Positions 25,700 to 34,796 of a stretch of DNA of 64,000 nt are shown piece after piece. The stretch is taken from NCBI RefSeq assembly GCF_002209485.1, contig NZ_NJIX01000005.1:434001-498000 (forward strand), read 5' to 3'. Source of the stretch: Achromobacter sp. HZ34 (GTDB lineage: Bacteria > Pseudomonadota > Gammaproteobacteria > Burkholderiales > Burkholderiaceae_B). The stretch's first letter is position 1; each line of letters begins with the position of its first letter. Below the pieces are notes generated by a model. The model saw nothing but the letters and a program-made list of their open reading frames with translations. It was not told where the DNA came from and made no database searches. The translations under genes were made by a program, and so were the position numbers.

Positions 25700-26641
25700 C
25701 TACCCAGGCAGCGCATGCGTTTCGCTTTCCCGCCAGACATCGGATGTCGTGAGGGCTTCCCGTCGCATCTGCTCCAGCACGATTTCTTCCGCGCCAGGTA
25801 TCGCTCGGCTCGTGCGGCGGATGATCCCGATCTGGCGATGCGGCCGGGGATCGCCGATGGATCGATGCGCCATATGGTCGGCCTTCAGCCAGGGCAAGGA
25901 CAGTTTCGGCAGGATGGTCACGCCCAGGCCGGCCGCGGCCATGTTGATGGCGGTCACCATACTGACCACCTCGTGTCCCGTCTTGCGCGGCAGCCCCGTC
26001 AACAGCAACGACGCCTCGGCCAATCGCCTCACACTGGATTTCTGCGGAAGCAGGATCAGCGGATGCTCGGCCAGCTCGCTCCACTCCACCACGGGTCGGC
26101 GCGCCAGAGGATGATCCGCCCTCAGCACCGCTACCAGCTCGTCCACGAAGAGCGGCTCGAAGGACAGCTCGCTCACGGCATGGGTAAACATGCCCACGCC
26201 AAAGTCGACCTCGCGATTGACGATGCGTTCGATCAGCACATCGTTCTGGTCCTCGATCATCTGGACGGCAACGCTGGGATGCGACTGATGCAGCGCCGCC
26301 AGCGTGCGCGTGCCTATGCCAAACGCCAGTGAGTGAAGGATGGAAAAGGCAATGCGCCCACGGCTGCCATCGACCAGCGCACGCATGTCGGCGCTTGCAT
26401 GATCCAGATCCTGCAGGGGTCGGCGGACACTGAGCAACAACTGCTCACCGGCGGCTGTCAGATGCAGGCGTCGCGTCGTCCTGTCGAACAGCGCCACGCC
26501 AAGATTGGACTCCAATTCCTTGATCAGCTGGGAAAACGCAGGCGGCGTCATCGAAGTGTGCGCCGCCGCCAATGCAAAAGATCCCAGCTCTGCCGCGGCC
26601 ACGAAGCCCTGCAGCTGCCGCAACTTGAAATTATTAGGCAT
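25700..26641 (-). CDS. LysR-family transcriptional regulator
   Basis: 313 residues. The N-terminal winged HTH (LRQLQGFVAAAELGSFALAA, PPAFSQLIKELESNLGVALF, DRTTRRLHLTAAG) is followed by a periplasmic-binding-protein-like effector domain with VNREVDFGVGMF and MVTAINMAAAGLGVTILP. It is divergent from hyuA, 111 bp away, which is the standard arrangement for a LysR regulator controlling a neighbouring catabolic operon. Its effector is therefore probably a substrate or product of the HyuAB pathway. Confidence 0.92.
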   Translation of the reverse strand: MPNNFKLRQLQGFVAAAELGSFALAAAHTSMTPPAFSQLIKELESNLGVALFDRTTRRLHLTAAGEQLLLSVRRPLQDLDHASADMRALVDGSRGRIAFSILHSLAFGIGTRTLAALHQSHPSVAVQMIEDQNDVLIERIVNREVDFGVGMFTHAVSELSFEPLFVDELVAVLRADHPLARRPVVEWSELAEHPLILLPQKSSVRRLAEASLLLTGLPRKTGHEVVSMVTAINMAAAGLGVTILPKLSLPWLKADHMAHRSIGDPRPHRQIGIIRRTSRAIPGAEEIVLEQMRREALTTSDVWRESETHALPG

Positions 26642-26752
26642 TGCTTAAGAATAGCCAAAAAACTTCAAATTGTCATTGCCCAGCTACCCGGAGAAGATAC
26701 ACATGCAATGCGGGCCTCGACTCGCGCCAAACCGCACAGGGCGAAATAGATC

Positions 26753-28837
26753 ATGGGAAATTTTTGGATCGGTATCGATACCGGGGGCACCTTCACCGAT
26801 TTGGTCCTGCGCGATGCGCAGAGCGACCGCTGTGTCTATCACAAGGTACCGACGCAAACCAAGGATCCCGCCAAGGGGATCCTGGACGGGGTGCGCGAGC
26901 TGCTGGAGATCTCCGCTGTCGATGCCAAGAGCGTGGATTTCGTCGTGCTGGGCACGACCCTGGCGACGAATGCCGTCCTGGAAGGCAAGTGGGCCCGTAC
27001 AGGGGTAATCACCAGCGCGGGTTTCGGAGACCTCCTCGATATCGCGCGTCAACGCCGGCCCCACTATTTCGACCTGGACGTCCCCAAGCCGATTCCCCCT
27101 TCACTGCGAGACGATCGGATCGAAGTCGCCGAGCGCGTTCAATACGACGGTGCCCCGATCACGGGCCTGGACGAGAAGGCGGTCCGTGATGCCGTGGCCA
27201 CGCTGCGCGAGCGCGGGGTCGGCGCGATCGCCGTCTGCTTCCTGCATTCCTACGCCAACCCCGGGCACGAGCGCAAGGCCCTGGAAATCGTGCGCGAGAC
27301 CTGGCCGGACGCCTATGTCTGCACGTCCGAAGACGTGCTGCCGGAAATGCGTGAATACGAGCGCTTCGTCACCGCCACGGTCAATGCAAGCCTGATGCCG
27401 GTCATGGACCGCTACCTTGAGCAGTTCGAGCATGGTGTCCGTGATATCGGCGTCAAGCGCCCGGCCCGCGTGATGCAGTCCAATGGGGGCGCCGTCACCG
27501 CGGCGACCGTGCGCAGGCTGCCCATCAACACCTTCTTCTCCGGTCCTGCCGGCGGGGTGATGGCCACGGTAGCCGTTGGCAAGGATGTCGGCAAGAAAGG
27601 CCTCGTCGCATTCGACATGGGCGGCACCAGCACCGACGTCTGCCTGGTGAAAGACCTCGATCCGGCCATGAAGAGCGAACGTCCGATGGGCGGCCTGCCC
27701 GTCAGGGCGCCCACCTTCGACATACACACGATAGGCGCGGGCGGCGGCAGCCTGGCCTGGATCGATGCAGGCGGGATGCTCAAAGTGGGGCCCCAGAGTG
27801 CGAGCGCCTATCCCGGCCCGGCCGCCTATGGCCGCGGCGGCGACAAGCCGACTGTTACCGACGCCAACGTGCTGCTGGGCCGCCTGAGTCCCGTTTCGCT
27901 GCTGGACGGGCGCATGAAGGTATATCCGGAGAACGCCGTCGAGGCGATACGGACGACACTGTGCGACACCCTGGACATGAGTGTCGAAGAGGCGGCAATC
28001 GGCATCCTGAAGATTGCCACCGTCCACATGACGGGCGCGGTGCGCGTCATCTCCGTTGAGCAGGGCGAGGATCCCCGTGACTACGCCCTGGTCGCATTTG
28101 GCGGCGCGGGCCCCCTGCATGCGGTGGAAGTCGCGCTGGCCGCCGGCATGAAAGAGGTGATCGTGCCACCGCGTCCGGGCCTGCTTTCCGCACAGGGCCT
28201 GCTGCAGTCCGATCAACGCGGCGATTTCAGCATGACCTGCCTGGTTCCGGCACAGCCTGAATACATCGATCGCGTCAATGCGGCCTTTCGCGCGCTCGAT
28301 GAACGCATCGACGCCTGGGTGAAGGACGAGAGCAGCGACATCGCGGTAAGCGTCAAGCAGGCCTGGAAAATCGACCTGCGGTACCTGGGCCAAAGCTCCG
28401 AGCTGATGCTGGAGATCGAAGCGGCCCACATCGATGCAGACATACTGAGCGACCTGCGCGCCGCCTTTCACCGCAAGCACGAAGAGCTATTGGGCTACCA
28501 GCTGCCCACGCATGACGTCCAGGTGGTGAATGTAAAGGCGTCGGTATTCATGGAAACGACCAAGCCTTCGACCATCAGGATACAAGAGGGCGGCAACCTG
28601 GCCGCCGCGAAGGACGGTGAACGTCGCGTGTGGTTCGCCAGCACGGGCTTCGTCGACACCCCCATCTTCAAGCGCGGCGCCCTGTCCGCGGGCACGCGCT
28701 TCGACGGCCCCGCCGTGATCGAACAGATGGACACCACGACCGTCGTTCCGCCAGGCGCGCATGTGCTGGTGGATGAGTATGGGTACCTGCACATCGATCT
28801 GGCCGACATTCTGGAAGCGCAAGGAGTTCAAGCATGA
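26753..28837 (+). CDS. hyuA: Hydantoinase/oxoprolinase subunit A
   Basis: 694 residues. N-terminal Hydant_A_N with the ASKHA-type nucleotide loop GIDTGGTFTDLVL at about residue 6, then the Hydantoinase_A core (NGGAVTAATVRRLPINTFFS, GPAGGVMATVAVG, FDMGGTSTDVCLV) and a C-terminal beta-rich domain (PAVIEQMDTTTVVPPGA). Together with HyuB it forms an ATP-dependent amidohydrolase that opens hydantoin, N-methylhydantoin, 5-oxoproline or related cyclic amides; some relatives act on acetone or acetophenone. It overlaps hyuB by 4 bp (ATGA). It is divergent from a LysR regulator and followed by a Bug receptor. Confidence 0.95.
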   Translation: MGNFWIGIDTGGTFTDLVLRDAQSDRCVYHKVPTQTKDPAKGILDGVRELLEISAVDAKSVDFVVLGTTLATNAVLEGKWARTGVITSAGFGDLLDIARQRRPHYFDLDVPKPIPPSLRDDRIEVAERVQYDGAPITGLDEKAVRDAVATLRERGVGAIAVCFLHSYANPGHERKALEIVRETWPDAYVCTSEDVLPEMREYERFVTATVNASLMPVMDRYLEQFEHGVRDIGVKRPARVMQSNGGAVTAATVRRLPINTFFSGPAGGVMATVAVGKDVGKKGLVAFDMGGTSTDVCLVKDLDPAMKSERPMGGLPVRAPTFDIHTIGAGGGSLAWIDAGGMLKVGPQSASAYPGPAAYGRGGDKPTVTDANVLLGRLSPVSLLDGRMKVYPENAVEAIRTTLCDTLDMSVEEAAIGILKIATVHMTGAVRVISVEQGEDPRDYALVAFGGAGPLHAVEVALAAGMKEVIVPPRPGLLSAQGLLQSDQRGDFSMTCLVPAQPEYIDRVNAAFRALDERIDAWVKDESSDIAVSVKQAWKIDLRYLGQSSELMLEIEAAHIDADILSDLRAAFHRKHEELLGYQLPTHDVQVVNVKASVFMETTKPSTIRIQEGGNLAAAKDGERRVWFASTGFVDTPIFKRGALSAGTRFDGPAVIEQMDTTTVVPPGAHVLVDEYGYLHIDLADILEAQGVQA

Positions 28838-30417
28838 AGAAACCCATTGACCCGATTCGCGCAGAGGTAGTGGCACGCTATCTTCTGGGAGTAACCGAGG
28901 AGATGGGCGCCGCGCTCACGCGCGCGGCATTCTCTCCGAACATCAAGGAGCGGCACGATTGCTCCACGGCCGTCTTCGACAGCGAAGGCAATGTCATCGC
29001 GCTGCCCCAACGCGTTCCCATCCACCTGGGATCCATGGTGGGCGTGGTGGGCGCGATCTGCGAGAAGTTCCCGCGCGATCAGATCAAACAGGGGGATATG
29101 TTCATTGCGAACGACCCCTATAACGGCGGCGGCTCCCACCTTCCCGACGTCAATATGATCGCCCCCGTTTTCTTCGATGGCCAGATCGTGGCCTTTGTCG
29201 CGAATATTGCCCACCACGCGGACGTCGGCGGCATGGTGCCGGGATCCGAGGCCGCCATCTGCACGTCGATTTTCCAGGAAGGCATCCGCATCCCGCCCGT
29301 GCGCCTGATTTCCGGCGGGGTGCTGAACACCGACATTCTCGATATTTTCCTGCTGAACTCGCGTACGCCCGAAGAGCGTTCCGGCGACATTCGCGCCCAG
29401 ATCGCCGCGAATACCGTCGGCCTGCGCGCGATGGAAGCCCTCTTCACGCGCTATGGCGTGGCATCGCTGCAAGAAACGATCGCCGGCTATCTGGACTTCA
29501 CCGAACGCCGCTTCCTGCGCGCCATCGAGAAATTGCCGCAGGGCGTTTATCGATCCAGCGACTATCTGGACGGCAATGAAGAAGGTGAAACCGCCGAGAT
29601 CCGCTTGCGGCTGCTGGTCGAAAAAGGCAAGCTGGTCCTGGACTTCGACGGCTCCGCGCCGCAACTGGAGTCCGCGCGCAACATTCCCTATCGCGCGCTG
29701 ATCGCCACCGTCTACACCGTGGTCAAGAGCATGCTGGATCCCGGCATCGCGGCGAACGCGGGTTATTTCCGCACCATCGAGGTCCGCATCCCGCGCGGCA
29801 CCGTGGTCGGGCCGGTGGCCCCCGCGGCCATAGGCGCGCGCGCCATTTCTTGCGCCGTCCTTGGCGACGTCATTGCCACCGCGATTTCCAAGGCAATGCC
29901 GGGCAAAGGCCTGGCACGCAGCGGCCCTCACCAGCTTATCGTGCTGGCCGGCGATGATCCCCGCACGGGAAAGTATTTCGTGAACTATGAAACGCTGGCC
30001 GGGGGCATGGGCGCCAGGTCCTACCGGCATGGCATGGACGCGGTACGCGTACACGCTTCGGGCTCGTCGAACCTGCCGGTCGAGGCGCTGGAGCATTCCT
30101 ATCCCTTCATCATCGAGCGCTATGAAATCAACCGGAAGAGTGGCGGCACGGGTCACTTCAAGGGCGGCGCGGGCATTCTGAGGGATTACCGGGTCACCGG
30201 CAAGAATGTGGTGCTCAGCCTGTCCTCGGAGCGCCAGAATGTCGCCGCCGGTGGCACGGACGGCGGCGGCGACGGCGGCCTGGGCCAGTTCGTGCTAGAC
30301 CCGGACACGGCCAACGAGCGTAAGCTTCCCGCGGCCGCCGCGGAAATCAAGTTACGTGCGGGGCAAGTCTTGCGTGTCTGCACCCCTGGGGGGGGCGGCT
30401 ACGGCAAGGCGGATTGA
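28834..30417 (+). CDS. hyuB: Hydantoinase/oxoprolinase subunit B
   Basis: 527 residues starting in the ATGA overlap with hyuA. Typical Hydantoinase_B features are TRAAFSPNIKERHDCSTAVF near 30-50, QGDMFIANDPYNGGGSHLPD near 90-110, SAICTSIFQEG-like AAICTSIFQEGIRIPP near 145, and RSGGTGHFKGGAGILRDY-like KSGGTGHFKGGAGILRDYRV near 440. The last residues, CTPGGGGYGKAD, are the family's usual C-terminus. It is the partner of HyuA. Bases after the stop form a G/C hairpin before the Bug gene. Confidence 0.95.
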   Translation: MKKPIDPIRAEVVARYLLGVTEEMGAALTRAAFSPNIKERHDCSTAVFDSEGNVIALPQRVPIHLGSMVGVVGAICEKFPRDQIKQGDMFIANDPYNGGGSHLPDVNMIAPVFFDGQIVAFVANIAHHADVGGMVPGSEAAICTSIFQEGIRIPPVRLISGGVLNTDILDIFLLNSRTPEERSGDIRAQIAANTVGLRAMEALFTRYGVASLQETIAGYLDFTERRFLRAIEKLPQGVYRSSDYLDGNEEGETAEIRLRLLVEKGKLVLDFDGSAPQLESARNIPYRALIATVYTVVKSMLDPGIAANAGYFRTIEVRIPRGTVVGPVAPAAIGARAISCAVLGDVIATAISKAMPGKGLARSGPHQLIVLAGDDPRTGKYFVNYETLAGGMGARSYRHGMDAVRVHASGSSNLPVEALEHSYPFIIERYEINRKSGGTGHFKGGAGILRDYRVTGKNVVLSLSSERQNVAAGGTDGGGDGGLGQFVLDPDTANERKLPAAAAEIKLRAGQVLRVCTPGGGGYGKAD

Positions 30418-30424
30418 CATCACC

Positions 30425-30443
30425 ACCCCCGCAAAGGGGGGGT
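30425..30443 (+). terminator. C5/G-run hairpin between hyuB and the Bug gene, possible attenuator
   Basis: ACCCCC (30425-30430) can pair with the G-run ending GGGGGT (to 30443), with a 5-7 base loop around GCAAA, followed by TTAAT. There is no long T tract, so it is more likely a weak terminator or an mRNA-stabilising stem than a full stop. It would set a lower or separate expression level for the receptor. Confidence 0.4.
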
Positions 30444-30447
30444 TTAA

Positions 30448-30466
30448 TCAAGGGGAATACCATGTT
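30448..30466 (+). promoter_or_regulatory. Translation-start leader shared with the Bug gene at 32501
   Basis: The 19 bases TCAAGGGGAATACCATGTT cover the Shine-Dalgarno, spacer and start codon. Exactly the same 19 bases occur at 32515-32497 (minus strand) around the start of the neighbouring convergent Bug gene, although the two proteins are clearly diverged from there on. Confidence 0.75.
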
Positions 30467-31448
30467 CTGTCTGTACCAGCGTTATCGCCGTAGCGGTCTA
30501 GCAGTGCTGGCCGCGCTGCTACTCAGCGTGTCGACGCTTGCCGAGGCCGCCTGGCCGGATCATCCGATCAAGCTCGTCGTGCCTTTTTCGCCGGGAGGCG
30601 GCGTCGACCAGACGGCCCGCGAACTGGCGCAACGGCTGGGGCAAAGCCTGGGCCAACCCATCGTGGTCGAGAACAAGCCAGGGGCGGGTGGCGCGCTGGG
30701 GGTGCGCTATCTGATCTCGTCGCCACCCGATGGCTACACATTCGTATTGGCGACCGCGGGCGAGGTCGCCATTACGCCTTCATTGAACCCGCAGATAGGC
30801 TACGACCCGCTCAAGGATCTGACGCCCGTCGCGCTGGTCGTGCGCGCGCCGAATGTCCTGGTGGTGCATCCCGACGTGCCGGTCAAAAGCCTGGCCGAGC
30901 TGATCGCCTATGCCAAAAAGAATCCCAACACGCTGTCGTACTCGACCAGCGGTATTGGCACGGCCCAACATCTGTCCGGCGAATTGCTGGACAAGCTGGC
31001 CGGCGTCCAGATCCAGCACATCCCCTACAAGGGCTCGTCCCAGCAGACGCTCGACGTCATTGCCAAGCGCGTGACGATGACATACGCCAGCCCGGCCGCC
31101 GTGAAGCCGTTCATGGATAAGGGGCAGCTCAGGGCGTTGGGCGTCACCACCGCGAAAAGGATATCCACATTTCCGGACGTGCCGGCCATTGGGGAAGTCG
31201 TGCCCGGCTACCAGTTGGAAAGCTGGTTCGCGCTATTCGCGCCGGCGCATACGGATCCCAAGATCGTCAGCCGGGTCAATGAGGAAGTCGTCAAGATGCT
31301 TCATGATCCCGCCCTGGCCGCGACGCTACGCGCAACGGTGGGCGAGCCGAGCTACGAGAGTCCGGAAGAATTCTCGAAGTTCCTCAGCGCGGACGTCCAG
31401 AAGTTCTCCAAGCTGATTTCCGACGCCCACATCACCTTGCAGCCCTGA
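30462..31448 (+). CDS. Bug-family (TctC-like) periplasmic solute receptor
   Basis: 328 residues from ATG 30462 with AAGGGGA nine bases upstream. A signal peptide (RSGLAVLAALLLSVSTLAEA) is followed by the Bug fold: AWPDHPIKLVVPFSPGGGVD, the glycine-rich ENKPGAGGALGV loop near 70, PPDGYTFVLAT, and HIPYKGSSQQTLDVI near 180. Bug receptors bind small carboxylates or amides for tripartite tricarboxylate transporters; no TctA/TctB genes lie nearby. Position after hyuAB suggests the ligand is the HyuAB substrate or a relative. Confidence 0.93.
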   Translation: MFCLYQRYRRSGLAVLAALLLSVSTLAEAAWPDHPIKLVVPFSPGGGVDQTARELAQRLGQSLGQPIVVENKPGAGGALGVRYLISSPPDGYTFVLATAGEVAITPSLNPQIGYDPLKDLTPVALVVRAPNVLVVHPDVPVKSLAELIAYAKKNPNTLSYSTSGIGTAQHLSGELLDKLAGVQIQHIPYKGSSQQTLDVIAKRVTMTYASPAAVKPFMDKGQLRALGVTTAKRISTFPDVPAIGEVVPGYQLESWFALFAPAHTDPKIVSRVNEEVVKMLHDPALAATLRATVGEPSYESPEEFSKFLSADVQKFSKLISDAHITLQP

Positions 31449-31487
31449 CGCCGCGCCAACGTATAGTGCCCAGGCCGGCGCCGCCGA

Positions 31488-32501
31488 TCACGCGATCTGT
31501 TCCAGCTTGAAACGATGGACCAGGTCGGCCCACATCGCGTGTTCCTGCAGCACGTACTTCTGGAAATCTTCCGTGGTCCCGCCCACCGGTACGGCGTGGA
31601 CCGTGTCCAGCCACTTGCGCACCTTCTCGTCCTTGAGCGCCAGGTTGAAAGCCGCGTTCAGCTTGGCCACCGCTTCCTTGGGTACACCGGCCGGTGCGAA
31701 GATGCCCTGCCAGGAATTGAGCGGCTGGGGCGAGGCGCCCGCTTCGACGATGGTCACCGCGTCGGGAAGTACCGGCGATCGTTGCTCGGAGGTCACCAGC
31801 AAGGCCCGCGCGCGGCCCGCCTCGACCAGGGGCATGGCGTCGGCGATGTTGAGCACCGCGACCTGGATCAGGCCGCCCATCAGGTCCTGCATGGCGGGCG
31901 TGACGCCGCGGTAGGGAACGTGGGTCAGCCCCAGCTTGAACGCCGCGGACACGAGTTCGCCGGTGATCTGGTTCGACGTCGCCACCCCTGGCGTGGCATA
32001 CGCGGTCCCCGGCTTCTGGCGGGCCCATGCGACGAATTCGTTCAAGTTCTTCGCCGGCACCGATTCGTGCACCACCAACACATTGGGCTGATCGGTGAGG
32101 TGGATGATGGGTGTCAGGTCCTTCAGCGCCTGATAAGGCATCTTGTCGCCCATCACGGCCGGCTGCACAGCCAGGGTACCGACGTGCGCCATGCAGAAGG
32201 TATAGCCGTCGCCGCGTGAGTGTGCCACGCTGGCTACCCCTATCATGCCGCCCGCGCCGTCCTTGTTCTCGACGACCACCGACTGGCCCAGGGACTGCGC
32301 CAGCGGCTCCGCCATGAGGCGCGCGAATGCATTGATCGACGCGCCCGGCGGAAACACGATGACGAAGCGTAGCGGCTGCGTCGGCCACGCGCCTTGCGCC
32401 GCGCGCCCATCGGGCAGGCCCGAGGCCATCAGCGTCACACCACCCAGGCCGGCCAGGAACCGGCGTCGGCCGCCCCCGAGCGCGTCTTTCTGCTCAAACA
32501 T
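31488..32501 (-). CDS. Bug-family periplasmic receptor with Tat-like signal
   Basis: 337 residues. The N-terminus GGGRRRFLAGLGGVTLMASG has a twin-arginine motif, unlike the Sec signals of the other Bug proteins in this window. The mature protein shows AWPTQPLRFVIVFPPGASIN, ENKDGAGGMIGVASV near 78, HVPYRGVTPAMQDLMGG near 190, and a C-terminus typical of the family. It is preceded by the isopenicillin N synthase-like gene (51-bp gap), so the two likely share a message. It converges with the Bug gene at 30462. No TctAB genes are nearby. Confidence 0.92.
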   Translation of the reverse strand: MFEQKDALGGGRRRFLAGLGGVTLMASGLPDGRAAQGAWPTQPLRFVIVFPPGASINAFARLMAEPLAQSLGQSVVVENKDGAGGMIGVASVAHSRGDGYTFCMAHVGTLAVQPAVMGDKMPYQALKDLTPIIHLTDQPNVLVVHESVPAKNLNEFVAWARQKPGTAYATPGVATSNQITGELVSAAFKLGLTHVPYRGVTPAMQDLMGGLIQVAVLNIADAMPLVEAGRARALLVTSEQRSPVLPDAVTIVEAGASPQPLNSWQGIFAPAGVPKEAVAKLNAAFNLALKDEKVRKWLDTVHAVPVGGTTEDFQKYVLQEHAMWADLVHRFKLEQIA

Positions 32502-32515
32502 GGTATTCCCCTTGA
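32497..32515 (-). promoter_or_regulatory. Translation-start leader identical to that of the Bug gene at 30462
   Basis: Read on the minus strand this is TCAAGGGGAATACCATGTT, a perfect 19-base match to 30448-30466. It contains the ribosome site AAGGGGA and the ATG. The match ends within the third codon position region, which points to conservation or copying of the initiation region rather than of the gene. Confidence 0.75.
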
Positions 32516-32552
32516 GATTTTTTATCGCGCTTGGCGCGCGGTCCTGCCCTGC

Positions 32553-33587
32553 TCAATATGCGGACAGTGCGACATCCGATGGCTTGTCCGGGCTGGCGTA
32601 GTTCTGATTTCGATACCAGGCCATGTACTCGGTGTACGTGATGGGTTCGTACTTCGGCGGGTGAGCTTCGTCCTCGCAGGTGGGCAGGCACACCATCTGC
32701 CAGTCCAGCTTGCAATCCATGAAGAAGGGGATGGCGTAGCGTTCCCTGCCGGATCGGTTGATGACCCGGTGCGGAGTGGCCAGGAATCGGTCATTGGTCC
32801 AGCGCCGCAGCATGTCCCCGCCGTTGACCAGGAAGCTGCCCGGCAGCGCGGGCGCATCGATCCAATTGCCATTGGGCAGGCGGATGGACAGCCCTTGGAC
32901 CTTGTTCTGCACCAACAGTGTCATGAAACTGGTATCGGAGTGCGGCGCGAGCCCGAACTGGTTTTCCTCTTGCGGCGGCTGTTCTGGATAGTGCGAGAGC
33001 CGCAACGTGTACATCGGTTCGCTGAAGGCCGTGTCGAAAGCGTCAGCGGGCAGGTCCAGCGCCAGCGCGTAGAGCGGCAACAGGGACTTGCCCAGCGCTT
33101 CCAGCGCATCCGCGTAAGCCACCACGGTTTCACGGAAGGCCGGCAAGTCGCGCGGCCATGGATTGGCGGGACGAAAGCGCACGCCATTCACGACATCGGG
33201 GTGATCCTTGGGCAGGTCGCGCTTGATGAAGAACGATTCGACCAGGTTGGGCCGATTGTTCTGGTTTAACTGCGAATGGCGCGTGGTCGATCCCTTCAGC
33301 GGCACGTAGCCCACGTTGTGCTCGCTGAACGGATACTGCAACTTCGCATCCAGCGGCTGGTTGTGGAAAAGAACCGCCGCGTCGAAAGTGTCGTCGATCA
33401 GCTTCTGGGGCACCCCGTGATTGACGATGAAGTAGAAGCCTATATTTTCGAGCGCATGCCGCAGTTGCGCTGCCAGTGCCTCGCGCGCGCCCGGCGTACC
33501 CGCCAGATAGGGACCGACATCCAGCACCGGGATCTCTTCCTCCGCGTCCGGTCGAATCTGGGCGAGGCTGGGGGCAAACTGAGTCAT
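32553..33587 (-). CDS. Isopenicillin N synthase-like 2OG/Fe(II) oxygenase
   Basis: 344 residues from the ATG at 33587-33585, preceded by CGGAG. The N-terminal DIOX_N region (IPVLDVGPYLAG, GFYFIVNHGVP) is followed by the jelly-roll core with iron ligands His216 and Asp218 (APHSDTSF) and His273 (ATPHRVIN). The co-substrate motif is RYAIPFF at 283-289, where most relatives have Arg-x-Ser; here Ala replaces the Ser. Such enzymes oxidise or desaturate small molecules. It is the first gene of a pair with a Bug receptor, so it may act on the imported compound. Confidence 0.9.
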   Translation of the reverse strand: MTQFAPSLAQIRPDAEEEIPVLDVGPYLAGTPGAREALAAQLRHALENIGFYFIVNHGVPQKLIDDTFDAAVLFHNQPLDAKLQYPFSEHNVGYVPLKGSTTRHSQLNQNNRPNLVESFFIKRDLPKDHPDVVNGVRFRPANPWPRDLPAFRETVVAYADALEALGKSLLPLYALALDLPADAFDTAFSEPMYTLRLSHYPEQPPQEENQFGLAPHSDTSFMTLLVQNKVQGLSIRLPNGNWIDAPALPGSFLVNGGDMLRRWTNDRFLATPHRVINRSGRERYAIPFFMDCKLDWQMVCLPTCEDEAHPPKYEPITYTEYMAWYRNQNYASPDKPSDVALSAY

Positions 33588-33808
33588 GGCACGCTCCGGT
33601 AAGGGAAGCAAACAGATTGCCATGGGTCCCTGCGCCGGTATCCGTCGGGAATCCCCTTATGCAGTTTGCCCGAACGAGGTTGAAGGAAGTTTCTTAAGCC
33701 TCTGATATCGCATGGAAAAAGCCCAGCAGGCCACTACCGCTACGGTACGGGCCATAATGCGCATGCATGGGTACCATCCAAAAAGCTATAGGGGCAGTGC
33801 GCTTCGGA

Positions 33809-34735
33809 TCAGGATGGATATGACTGAGTACCGTCGCCGGACTTGTCGCCATTGTCGCCGACGTTGGAAAAACCGTTGCCCTCGAAGCCGTAGGCATGCA
33901 TCAGCTGCTTGAAATGCTGGAGGTCGTGGATCGCCACGGGGCCCAGTTTCTGGGCGAGGCGGACGATCAGGATCTCGATGATGACCAGATGCGCGATATG
34001 GGTCTCGGTTCCCACCGGGCGTAGCGGATCCTGCGGGCCCGCCACGGCGAGCACCAGGTCGGCGACTTCCGCCAAGGGCGTGCCCGGATGCGTCATGGCG
34101 ACTACCGTCGCGCCATGGGCGCGCGCATAACGCGCGGCATCCAGGGTGTAGGGCATGCGGCCGACATGCGACACGATGAATGCAATACCCCGCGGCCCGA
34201 GCGTGCTGGCGGAAACCAGCTGCTGGTGCGCGTCGAAGATGGCATTGGAAGGCACGCGCAAACGAAACAACCGGCTTTGCAGTTCGTTGGCGATGAAGGT
34301 CGATGACGAGCCGACCGAATAACAATCGATGCGTTCCGCCTTTGCCATGCGGTCAGTGATTTCGTCTATCACCTTGGCATCGAGGCTCTGCCCCAATTCG
34401 CGCAGCGACGCCATCGCACCGTGAATGACTTTGCTGGAAACGTCGGCCGTGCTGTCTGTGGCAAGGACGCTGCGATGCAGATGCGAACCATACGTGGCAT
34501 AACTCTGCGCCAGCGCCACCATGAAGTCACGTACCGACGCATAACCGAAGCTTCGGCAGGTCCGCACGATGGTGGGCATCGAAACGCCGGCTCGTTTCGC
34601 CAGTTCCTCGACGGTGTTGACCGCCGCCGCCTGCGGGTCGGCCAGAATGACCCGCGCAACCAGCCCCTGGGAAGGAGACAGGCTGGGCAAGCGCTCCTGT
34701 AGCTCTTGCAGTAGGTTGCTCGCGGTGATGGGCAT
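33809..34735 (-). CDS. RpiR-family transcriptional regulator (HTH + SIS domains)
   Basis: 308 residues from the ATG at 34735-34733; an upstream in-frame start at 34762 is less likely. The N-terminal HTH_6 domain (LSPSQGLVARVILADPQAAA, EELAKRAGVSMPTIVRTCRS) is followed by a sugar-isomerase (SIS) domain from about 125 (RIDCYSVGSSSTFIANELQS, GIAFIVSHVG, GATVVAMTHPGTPLAEVAD). It lies 61 bp after the Bug gene on the same strand and is divergent from the D-amino-acid genes. RpiR proteins bind palindromes such as the two GTAAT-N3-ATTAC sites at 35788 and 35882, so it probably controls this locus. Confidence 0.92.
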   Translation of the reverse strand: MPITASNLLQELQERLPSLSPSQGLVARVILADPQAAAVNTVEELAKRAGVSMPTIVRTCRSFGYASVRDFMVALAQSYATYGSHLHRSVLATDSTADVSSKVIHGAMASLRELGQSLDAKVIDEITDRMAKAERIDCYSVGSSSTFIANELQSRLFRLRVPSNAIFDAHQQLVSASTLGPRGIAFIVSHVGRMPYTLDAARYARAHGATVVAMTHPGTPLAEVADLVLAVAGPQDPLRPVGTETHIAHLVIIEILIVRLAQKLGPVAIHDLQHFKQLMHAYGFEGNGFSNVGDNGDKSGDGTQSYPS

Positions 34736-34796
34736 GGGCCGTAAATATAGCAGGAGCGCCACGACCCGCTCGCGGCGATAAGCCTGGCGCCGCGCA

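Noticed and set aside
26642-26752. A LysR operator between the LysR gene and hyuA
   Set aside because: CTTAAG and scattered TTGAA/TTCAA pairs are visible, but no clean T-N11-A palindrome with matching arms could be defined.
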